A DNA stretch of 64,000 nt from NCBI GenBank assembly GCA_030770545.1, contig CM061103.1, positions 594,001-658,000 of the forward strand, given 5' to 3'. The translations under genes and the position numbers were made by a program. This DNA comes from Macropodus opercularis (lineage: Eukaryota; Chordata; Actinopteri; Anabantiformes; Osphronemidae). The notes under the pieces were generated by a model. It had not been told where the DNA came from. It made no database searches and saw only the letters and a program-made list of their open reading frames with translations. Below are positions 45,101 through 56,900 of this stretch, piece by piece (the stretch's first letter is position 1; each line of letters begins with the position of its first letter).

Positions 45101-48100
45101 TCCTCCCAGGTGGCGGCCGACTTCTCGAAGGCCTCGTGGCGTTTGATGAGCTTCTCCACCTCGTCCACGCTCTGGCCGATCTCCCTGCTGGACAGGTACG
45201 GCTCCTGACCCAGCAGCCAGGCCTCGGCCACGCCAGCGTCCCGGGAGAACTGGTGCACCTCCAACACTGAGCACAAAGAAAACGTACGAGCCACATGAAC
45301 CCACCGACACAACGAAGATATGCTAACGCACAACGGGACGAAGCATCCTACCCAGTCTAAGCCACTCCCATCTGTCCTCCCACTTGTCAATCATGTCTTT
45401 CCTCTTGTCTGTCAACTGCAACAACTTTTCTTTGATCTGCAGAAGACAAAAAAAAAGAAATCAGCTTCTAGGTGTCTAGTAAAACAAAGAAGGCAGCAAA
45501 TGCAGCTCATGATGTTTAAGCCGGAACGAAGAATGTGTGGATCTAAGCTGCCGATCCTCTGTTCAGTGTGCGGTTCTAAGCGGGCCGCGTGCTCTGCTCC
45601 ACCTCGTCTGAAGCGTAGTGCTTCCGGGCCAGCAGCGCCTTCCCCAGCTCGATGCAGGCGGTGAAGCTGTCGTTGCGGGCGTCGATCTCCGCCTTGATGC
45701 CCTGGTGGTTGTTCATCAGCAGCTCCACCGACGACACGTCTCTGAAAGCGACAAGAAGCACAAACCAGTTTAAGACCAAAACTGATAAACTTGATCCAGG
45801 GACCTAACAAAGTGAAACACAGTAATCTTACTCTGAGCTTGGAGACTGACTGGATGTTGAAGGAGGTTATTAAACACGGCTTTTCTTGATTTACTGGTGT
45901 GATATTAAACCGACTCGCAGCTAATAAACACGTTCAATTTGTGTTGAACGTGTAAATCAGTCGTGAAGGTTCTCGTTATAGAGATGAACGTGTGCGTTCA
46001 TACCTCGGCTTCTCCTGGGCCTCGATCAGGCGGATGACGTCCTCCATCCACAGCATCAGGTCGCGCACCATGCTGAAGAAGCGGAACTTGTCTCCTGTGT
46101 CCACCAGCTTCACCCTCCGACCCTCCACCGCCTCCAGCAGATTCTTCCAGGCTTCTAGGACCTGAGGAGAAGGAGACAACATGCACCAGGGTTCAAACTG
46201 GAAGAGCGAGGCTCGTGGCGGTGGTTTGACCTTGGACCTCTACTTTGGCAAAGATGGTTCAGCTTTCTGGATTAGCTTTATATTACCTATAAATATTCAC
46301 CATCACCAACGGTCGTGTGTGATTAAATGTACAAAACCACAAGGTCACGTCACGTCACCATGGACGCGTTTTACAAATCCCATTTAGTTTCACCTTGGAT
46401 TGAAACACTCAACCCATTAGTTACAACAAAACATATTTTAGCATAAACCAAACATCTCGTCATCTCCCGTATCTTGTTTGAGACGATGCTACTTTATATT
46501 TTACCGTCACACTTTGCAGACATTTGCAGAGCACACGGTTGTCGCAGTTTGATTTGCTGATGTTTCTTTGCAGGCCAGGTTAAAAACCAATCATCCGCCC
46601 TGGAAACCAGCAGCAGGCGAGAACGTGGCTCCAGCAAAAGGCCACACACAGACGGCTGACAAGCAACCAGGCTAAAGCAAAGGCAACAAAAACTCAGTGG
46701 CACCCTGTGAAGCCATGAGATCTGAAAAGTCCGGCTTCCCAAAGTGCATTTGCAAAGTTCTACCAGCGTTTGTTTTAGCCACCTGGAGATTACTGTAATT
46801 AGCAATTAGACAAAAAGCCTTGTATTGACTTTGCAAATCCACAGGTCTGTCAGGAGCATCAGGCCAAAACTAAACTGCATGAATGCGACTAAAATGTTAA
46901 AACACGTTTTATTCATTTTAGTCTCTAGTGGTTCCAGGAAGCCTAAACTGCAGCCAAAAGGAACTGATGCAAAGCTAAGGTCTGGTAAACAAAGTCTCAC
47001 CTCTCGCTTTCGCTTCTGCCGGCAGGGAAACATACAGGGAATGGTCAAAACATCAACAAGGTCACACTCGGCTACAATCAGATGGGCTCTGACGTCAGCG
47101 TGACCTGGCGTCACGTCCTCATCGCTCTGCTGATCTGGGACCAGAACCGCGCTCGACTGGACATAAAGCCTTCAAACATTTTCCGTACACGCTCTGAAAC
47201 CGTCACACGCAACAACACGTCACTGCTCCAATATGAACCTGTGCAGGTTCTGTCGCTTCAGTTATTCTGGAACGTGGGCAGAAAAGGTCAAAATGAAAAA
47301 GTCGCGTCCAGCATTTTGACCATGCCCTGTATGGTTACGTGTTGGGCTGTAGCTGCGTATTCTGTCCAGTTCATCGCACATTCAACCAGCGCTGCCGCTG
47401 CTACATGTAGCGATATGAGACACTGGACCCGACCCGGTGCTGGAGCTCACCTCTCCCTCCCTCTTCTGGATGTCGTCAGCTTTGTCTCCAGCGTAAGCCG
47501 ACTGCAGGCGGACCGCGTCCTCCTGCAGCTGCCGCACCTGAAGAACAGCGAGAGAAGACGGGTTCAGGCTGGTTCCGATGCAGACACACTCACGCATCCT
47601 TAAGCTCCATCTGTACCTGTGTCCCCAGGGCCTGGATGTCATGTTCAAAGGTGGTGTGCATCCTCTGCAGAGTCTCCACCGTGTTCTGGTCCCGGCCCAG
47701 CTCCTCCGGGAGCTTCTTGTGTTTGTCCAGGATGCGGTTCAGGACCTCCTTGGCGTCGTGGTAGAACTTGTGGAGCTCGTAGGAGGCGGCGAGGATCTGC
47801 GTTCGGGTGTCGATGAGCTCCAGCAGGTCGGCCCAGGCCTCGTTCAGGCCGTCCTTCCACTCTGCGATGGTGGCGGCGTCGCTGTGGCCCGAGTTGATCA
47901 GTTCATCTGCCATGCGGTTGACGCCGTCCACGCGCTCCTGCCCGATGTTCCCAGTGTCACGGGCGAATTCTCTGAAACGCTCCTGCAGCATCTGACAGAG
48001 CAGAGATGGTGCTGTTCACTGTTCATGTCCCTTTTCTATGTGTTTGTGTGGGTTTTCCCCAACATGTGCGGTGGCGCGACTCACAGTGACGTGCTCGTAG

Positions 48101-50335
48101 TCCTGTCCCAGCTCGTGGGACCCGGCCACCACCTCCCTCTCAGCGATCCACTGCTCCAGGTCGTCCACCTCCCGGTTGAGCTGGAACAGACGGAAGCGCT
48201 CGTCCAGTTTCCCACGGCGCTCCTCGGACAAATCCTTCAGCCCGGCGTACAGCTTGTCCACCTGGGACTGGCGCATCCCGATCCGCTCGCTGGAAGAAGA
48301 AGTTGGACAGTGAATTCATTCTTCCTGCCGTTTCTTTCCTCATTTCCCCACTGTGTCCCCGCTCACCTGTCAGGATGTCCGGCAGCCACCAGGCCCCGGC
48401 TGGTGCTGGACAGCTGGTGGACGGTGTCGGCGTAGTCCTCCACCGCCTGCTCCAGGATCTGATGCTTCTTCAGCATAGCGACCGAACTCTGCTCGTCCTG
48501 AGGGGCACACACGCATCGTTAGTTTCAGCTTTTCCTCATCCCTCACTGCAGCTTCTTGCATGAAGAGCCAACATTGGTGTAGAAACCGTCACACTACAGC
48601 CGACAACAGCACCGTCCCCGAAAATAAATGCCTCAGAGCAGAAGAACCCACGTGTAGCGAAGTATAAGGATGCGGACTGAGGAACTGGCAGCTGAAGTAA
48701 AAGTAGAACTAAGCCGTGTCCTGCTATGAGCGAAATACAGCTTTTCTTTTATCTGTAAAAACCTTTACAGACAATTGAGCCTGTTTAAACCTCTCTACCT
48801 TGGCCTTCTCTTCTGACATCATGTATAGCTCCTGTTCGCTCATCCAGGCCTCGGCTTCGGCGGCGTCGAAGTAGTACTGCTGGGCCTCGTGGGCCTCGCT
48901 GAGGCGGGAGTGACGCTTCTCCGTCTCCTTCCTGATCTGCTCCCACAGCGACTGGAGGTCGGCGAGTCGCTGGCGAATCAGCGCGGCCGTCGGGCTGTCC
49001 TCCCTCAGGACGTGCTGGCAGCGCTCAAAGATGTCGTCGTAGCGAGGCTGGTGGCCCTGGATCTCCTTCTGTAAAGTCTGCAGAGGTCAAAGGTCACAGA
49101 GTGTGCTTAGCAAAGGCGACGCCTTATCGATTAGCAAAGTTTGAAGCTACATCACTCATTGCGTTTCCATACCTGGTTCTTCTTGATGAGCAGCTGCACC
49201 GTCTGCAGGTTGTGTCCGTGGTCGGTCGACGTGGCCAGAGGCATCCGCTCCCCGACCCAGAGCTGACACACACGGAAAAAACCACAGCTGCTCCTACTGC
49301 TACCACTGATTTTAGTGATGCTGCTACCGATACAACTGGCTGCAGCCGTCACTACAGCACTTCGCCTACAAACACTCATTTTCGGTTCCTCGATTCTGTT
49401 TCACTTTGACTCATTTCCATCACCCGAGTGCTTCCTGTTCTCCGACTCTCCCCATGCAGGGCCAGAAGATCTACTTACGATCTCGTCCTCCACGTCCCTG
49501 TTGAACTGGTGGATCTCACGGGAGGCCATGAGGTTGTCCCGTCTCTTCTTCAGTGGTGCCTGGAGGGACTGGAACTTATTCTCCACGCTGATCCTCTGAC
49601 CGTCCACCTCCTCCGAGCCTTTGCCCTCCTGACTGAGTGCCTGCGACTGGCTCTGCAGCTCCTCCACCTCCTTCTGACGCACCTCCACCTGGCTCTCCAA
49701 GATCTGCAGGAGGGCGACAGTGGGTCAGTAAACGGAGCAGGTATAAGGTTTAAATAGAACCCAAGCCATCCCTAAAATATGAATTAAGTTTAAAAGGATC
49801 CATTAGCATCTGCGTTTTCAACCACACCTCATGGTCTCCACAGATCTGCTGCATCAGTTGATGAGAAGGAAGTGAAGACCATGAGACGCAGCTGAAAGCT
49901 CTGAGAAAAGACCAGAGTCAAGATTGTTCACTTGAAGAAACAGCTGCAAAAACTGAACAAAGAGAAAATTAACTAAAATGATGAACAATATATGAAATGA
50001 TGGAAGAAAGAAAAAAAACCCAGAGCTTTACAGAGCTAAACGCTCATCTCGTCTTTGGATTCTAGTCAAACCCAGAGAATCAAAGTGACGAAGGGAAGGA
50101 AGAGAAGCATCAGCGGATCTGATGATCTGCCTTCATCATTAAAAACCAGAGAAGGAAGCTGTTCTTTGTTCAGCGGCACCATCTCCTGTTCGCTGTGACA
50201 GTAGCAGACACACGTTTTCAGCACCAGCGTTGGTTCACAACACGCACCGGACGGTTGAATAACGGCTGTGTGTGTGTGTGTGTGTGTGTGGTTAGTGTGT
50301 GTGTGTGTGTGGTTAGTGTGTGTGTGTGTGTGTGG

Positions 50336-50384
<49 letters not shown>

Positions 50385-50799
50385 TTAGTGTGTGTGTGTG
50401 TGGTTAGTGTGTGTGTGTGTGGTTAGTGTGTGTGTGTGTGTGGTTAGTGTGTGTGTGTGTGTGGTTAGTGTGTGTGTGTGTGTGGTTAGTGTGTGTGTGT
50501 GTGTGGTTAGTGTGTGTGTGTGTGTGGTTAGTGTGTGTGTGTGTGGTTAGTGTGTGTGTGTGTGGTTAGTGTGTGTGTGTGTGGTTAGTGTGTGTGTGTG
50601 TGGTTAGTGTGTGTGTGTGTGGTTAGTGTGTGTGTGTGGTTAGTGTGTGTGTGTGTGGTTAGTGTGTGTGTGTGTGGTTAGTGTGTGTGTGTGTGGTTAG
50701 TGTGTGTGTGTGGTTAGTGTGTGTGTGTGGTTAGTGTGTGTGTGTGTGTGGTTAGTGTGTGTGTGTGGTTAGTGTGTGTGTGTGTGTGTGTGTGTGTGG

Positions 50800-50850
<51 letters not shown>

Positions 50851-50917
50851 TTAGTGTGTGTGTGTGGTTAGTGTGTGTGTGTGTGTGGTTAGTGTGTGTG
50901 TGTGTGTGTGTGTGTGG

Positions 50918-50954
<37 letters not shown>

Positions 50955-53900
50955 TTAGTGTGTGTGTGTGGTTAGTGTGTGTGTGTGGTTAGTGTGTGTG
51001 TGTGGTTAGTGTGTGTGTGTGTGTGTGGTTAGTGTGTGTGTGTGTGTGTGTGTGGTTAGTGTGTGTGTGTGTGTGTGTGTGGTTAGTGTGTGTGTGTGTG
51101 TGTGTGTGTGGTTAGTGTGTGTGTGTGTGTGTGTGTGTGGTTAGTGTGTGTGTGTGTGTGTGTGCGCATGTGGGAAACCGATGGATGTCTGGAGCTGGAA
51201 CGACGTCCTGCCAGACAGACTTCTGGGAAACGTGTTGACATGTCCCGCACTCGGTTCATGTTCTGGTTCCTGCTGCTCCTCACCTGCTGCTTCTTGAGCA
51301 GGATGTTGACGGAGGTCAGGTCTTTGCCGTAGTCGTCCGACTGCAGCTGTCCGTCCAGGCTGACCATCCACTTGTCCAGGTCGGCGCAGCTCTGCGTGAA
51401 CAGCTCGGCCTTGTTGGCGTCAAACAGACACTTGGCCTTGGTCTGGGTGGTGGACTCCAGCTCCTCCCACATGGCTGTCAGGGACGCCAGCTTCTCTTTC
51501 ACCATGGCCTCGGTCTCCGGTTTCTCTGCCATCAGCGTCTGCCCGTCCTGAAACGCAATCACCACTACAGTAATAACGACACAGCAGCCGCGATGCAGAG
51601 GGAACTGGTTTCACTGGAGCAGGTGTTTTATTGTGCTTCTCCTGGAGGACGTTCAGGTGGATAAAAGCGTTTGTCCCGTTTGTTCTACCTTGTTGATCTT
51701 GTCCAGCCACTCCTTGTTGGACTGCAGCTCGGCCATGAAGGCCTGGTGCTTGAGCCACTTGCTGTGAAGGTTCCTGGCCTCGTCGTACGACATGTCCTGC
51801 GCCGTCAGCATCTTCTCGTTGATCCACAGCGACAGCTGCAGACACAAAGCACAAGCGGCATCAGTCAAGGCCGTAACCATCCGCTGTCACACTGGAGCTG
51901 CTGAGCGGCTTTACCTCCTGACAGTCCTGCAGGAACTTCTGCAGGTCTCTGTTATCCCTCAGCCTGGACAGCAGGTCGCTCGCTGCTGCTCGGTTCTTCT
52001 TGTGTCTGCAGAGCAACAAGACAAACATGTACCAGCCTCTGTTTCGTCACTGGACAACAACAAACTAACAGCACCGCGGTTACCTCTGGTCGATGGAGTC
52101 CACCTTCTCCTGGATGCGCTCGGCGTTGATGTTGCCATCGCTTACCAGGCGCCGGCCCGTGTCCACCACGCCGCTGATCTTCTCCTCGTTGGCGTCCATG
52201 GTGGTCATGAAGTCCTCCTGCTTCTTGATGGCGGCCTCGGCGCCCTCCAGAGTGGTGGGCATCTCCGTGTGAGCCAGGACGTATTCCTGACAGACAAACA
52301 CACGGTGGAGACGTTACTGCCGCAGCTTTTAATCTGCTGTAATGAAAGCCAGGTGCCACTAGAGGGCAGCCTCTCACGATCCTGACGGAGCCAGAGCTTT
52401 AACTAACGGCGGCCTCACTGTGTGTGAGGCGTTACCTGGTTGTTGAGGAAGGCCTCGGCCTGCTTGGTGTCCCTGAGGAACAGCTGGTAGGCGTGGGACT
52501 GGGACAGCAGGTTCTGGCGGTTCTCCCACATCTTGTGCAGCTCATTCCAGCCGGTGTCGAGCGCCTGCAGCCTCTGTCGTAGGAACATGTACTGGGCGTC
52601 CGTCTGGCCCTGCGTTACCATCTCGCCCATGTCCCGCATCTTCTGGTAGTCCTCCTCGTAGTTGCGGATCTCGTTCTTGATGCCCTCGTGCTGGGCCAGC
52701 AGCTTCTCGGCCTCGGCCAGCGTGTTGGGCATGTCCTCGGAGGCGATGGCCGTCTGCGTCCGCGACAGCCACGACTGGAAGTCATCCAGGTCGCGCAGGA
52801 ACTGCTGCAGCTTGCTGGCCTCGCCCAGAGACTCCTCCCGGTTCTTCAGGGTGTCCTGTGTAAACAACGCGATATCATAGCATCTAGCTTGTGGGTCACG
52901 AAGAGCCTGGAGCGCAGACCTGAGCTTCTTCTGTCCTACTGTACCTTCATCTCTCCCCAGACGCCGGTGATCTCAGCCAGGCGTCCCTTGATGGCGTCCG
53001 ACTGCTCCGGGTGTTCCGAGGCCAGGCGGTCGGCCTCTTTCCCCAGGTCACCCAGCTTGTCTTCGATCGCGACCAGGTCTCGCTCCATTCCCGTCAGCTT
53101 CCGCTGCAGAGCCATGACACCGGCCAGGTCGTTGCCGAGCTCCTGGGTCGACTCGATCACCTGGAAGATGATGCGAGTTAAGTGGCTGTGATGGATCCAG
53201 TTCTGTAGCAACAGCGTTTGTTCTGTTGGTACCTTGGTTTTCTCTTTGATCCAGGACTTAGTCTCATTGCACTCGAGGTGGTAGTTCTGGACCCCCAGAG
53301 CTGAACTCAGACTGTCCTTCTTCTGGTCCACCAGGTCTCTGAACTGACTCCACCTGCACAGACGCAGAAGGTGAGACCGACCCCTGGTGGTGGGACGTCA
53401 TGACTCCTCCTCGCATTTCAACCTCTAGTGCTGTAGTGTGTGTAGTGTCTTTAATGATTCATTTCAGTTTTGGACCAAGTCATTCGCTGATAAACCACAG
53501 ATACAACATTTACAGCAGTTTAATGATCTGCACTGTCTGTTCACTTAAGTTGACCTTTGTTTCTAGAACCTAAACTCTGTTAAATCCCAGGTAAATCTTT
53601 ACCTGGTGTTGAGTTTGTCCTGCTGGGCTTTGATTTCCTTTTCGCTGGGATGTCCACTGTGGATCAGTTGCCTGGCAACTTGGTTCACCACAGCAACCCG
53701 CGATGCCTGGCTGTTCATCTCCGGCTCCAAACTCTCAAACCTGGAGAGAGACAGAGTTACACACCACAACAGGGCTGACGCCGTGAAGCCTCCCGTGTGT
53801 AATGAGTTCATTTCATTTAGTCTGTGGATTCAAGTGTTCAGCGAGAAGAGAGGCTTCATGATGTTGGAGAGAGAAAATGTGTGAAGAGAACCGTTTTCTC

Positions 53901-56900
53901 AGCTGAACTCGTTTCCACACATTTACACTCCTACACTCACTGACTGCAAACTGAAATATCGTTTCATGTCTTTACACAACACTCCATGCAGCCTGGACAA
54001 CACGTTACCATGGTCCCTCCAACCACAGAGATCAGGCTCCCAGAGAAGCTGTGTGGTCGGAGGCTGAGCAGCTTATTTATGATCAGGTAAACACTAGCAC
54101 TGCAGGGGAAGGGCTGTGATCTGTTACTATGGCGATGAAATGCACGTCTGTCCTCGTCGATTTCCTTTTCGTGGATATGATGGTTAATATGTGGTGTGAC
54201 TTCGTGAGGAGGAATTTGACAGGACCGGCAGCCGCGGTTCTTACCGGTGCTGCACCACCTCCAGGTCCTCCAGTTTCTCAGGGATCTCCATGCTGTTCAG
54301 CCACTGCTCCTTCTCGTCGATCCACACCTCGCAGGCGTCTGCTTCACTCAGCATCTTGTAGAGCGCCAGCGCGTCCTGCAGCGCCTGTTTCCTGAGTCGA
54401 GTCAGCTCGGCCACCTCCTTATAGCGCTCCTCGATGCCAGCCAGCCGGTTCTGGACCTGCACACAAACAGGTCCATCAGCACTCCACTCATTAACAGGCT
54501 TCACAGTGAGCCTTCTCAGGGTCTAACCTCTTCAGAGTTCGCCTTCTCAGGCGTCAGCGTGCGTGACTGCTCGTGCAGGGCGTCGATGACGGGCCGGTAG
54601 CTGTTGATCTCTTCCGCCACGTCCTTGTGTTTCTTCACCAGAGCCTGAGTAGAGAACTCGTCGTGGCCGACGTCGACGCTGGAGACGATCCGCAGGACGT
54701 CCAGCATCCAGGTGTCGATGTCGTCAGCATCAGCCTACAGAGGGAAAGTGAGTTTTAATAAGGCCGATGGGACTCGCTGAAGAGCCGGGGGAAGTAAACA
54801 ACCTCTTCACCTGGAACTGGTGCTGGTTGCAGGCCTCCTGCAGACGAGCTTTACGGACGCCAGAAAGACGCTCCAGAGCCGCCCACTGCTCCTGCACAAC
54901 GAGGGAGGGAGGTGAAATAATGTTATGTTCTCCTCCTCTAAGATGGGCTTCACACAGGACGTCGCGGCCACTTCAGTCAACCAGTGGCGGCCGCACGGCG
55001 CCATTGAGGTGAAACTGGTGCAGCTTGTGGTACCTGGATGTCCTGGTTGCGTTCTTTAATCTTTTCGGCTCCGAAGTGGTTGTTGGCCACCAGCTCCTCT
55101 CCCTGTCTGATGGTCTGCTGCAAGTGGGCCGCCCGCCCGCTCATCTCGTCCTCCAAGGCTTTGTGCTGACTGAGCAGACGTAACGCTCCTGTCAGATCCT
55201 TCCCATAGTCGTCTGAGGACAGGATCTGCTCCTTCTCCCTGATCCATCCCTCCTACAGACACAGGCACCGGTTACGAGGCCACAACGAGCTCGTTTATCT
55301 ACGCGTCAGTGCAACAAATACATAAATAGCCACAGAATCTAAAATCACACACTCAGACACGGTCAGAGTCACAATCAGACCCTCAGACTCGCTTCATCTT
55401 CACATAAAAGTACTAAAAACCTCTTCTGCCATTTCCCAGAAGAACTTCCAGAGGCGGCGGGACTCCTCAAGGCGAGCTCGCCTCTCGGCTGCCAGCTGGC
55501 TCAGCTCCTGGTAGCAGAACTCCATGTGAGCGACCCGATCCCTGATGATCTGAGGGTCACAGGGTTTATACCCTGAGGAGAAGAGCAGAGGAGTCAGTGC
55601 CGCCCGAACCCACTCGGGCAGACGCTGAGAAGGGCTCGTCGCTCTCACCCTCCGTGTCGTTGGCGAACTTCTGAGCGTTGCTGTTGACGTTTCGGACCCG
55701 GTCGGCCTGGACGCCGATGTCGGCCTCCACCAGAGCGTGTTTCTGCAGCAGGTCCTCCACACCCAGCAGGTGTTTCCCATAATCCTGAGAGAGCAGCAGC
55801 ATCTACGGACACAGACACCGGGGTCATCTAAACAACAGAAATGGACTCCAACAGAACCGCAGACAGCTTCCGGTGAGTTTTAACAACGTCTTCAACGTGT
55901 TACTGTCTCTTCGCGTTTCATCGTAACATACACGATCATTTTCCCCATTTACAAAACGATAAACCCAACTCGGGGTCCTCAGTCCCACCTTCATCTCGTC
56001 CATCCAGTCCATGATGTAGAGCATCTCCTGGAAGACTCTCTGCAGCCCCAGGTTCTGTTCCAGTCTGTGTCTGCGGGCCTTCAGCAGCTCCAGCAGGTAC
56101 TCCCACAGCCGGATCACGTTGTCCTTCCTGGCCGTGATGCGTTTGATGTCATGGTAACTCTCTGCCTCCAGCTCCTTTGCCACGGCAACAACCGCCTGCG
56201 ACAATGAGCGAGGAGGAGACAACAGGAGGCACATTGCAGCTCATTTTGACTTCCTACACTACAAATGACATTTTTACTGCAAAGACCACACGTTGTTGTT
56301 AACACAGGAAACGCATCCGAGGCATTTATGGCTTCGTCCAATTAGAATCCAGAGAAACTGACCTGAACTCGCTCCTCGTAGGCTGCAATGTCTGTTTCTA
56401 TGGCTTCATGTTTCTTAGTAGCAGCTTCTACAGCCTGGAGGTCGAAGCCAAAGTTATCCTGGATGAGGACGGAGGAAAGGAAACAAACAAATGAAAGAGG
56501 GAAGGAAGACGCAAGAAAAAGAAACGAGTAGTAGCGTTTATTCTATGACCAGCAGGGGGCGCTGCTGGCTTCACGTGCTGTGATGCGAGCCTTACCTGTG
56601 AGACCAGCCTCTGGTTCTCACTCAGCCACGTCTCCCTCATGGCCGCCTTGCGGTCGAACCTTCGGGCCAGCTGCTCCAGCTTCTCCTGGCGAATCAGCTC
56701 CGTCCTCAGAGCCAGCTCCCGCTCGTGCTCTGCCTTCTCCAGACGCTCCCACGCCTAAAACGAGCACACAAGCGTATCTGTCCTTCATTCTATTCTAAAA
56801 TTCAGACCACAGCCTCCAGGACTAAAGGGCAACGACACGGGTGCCCACGTAGGAAGACGCTGATTGGACGGTTACAGGTGTGGTTACCTTGTTAATGTCA

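Noticed and set aside
47578..48435. 285-codon plus-strand frame
   Set aside because: It is the antisense shadow of sptbn1 spectrin-repeat exons 47617-47991 and 48085-48289.
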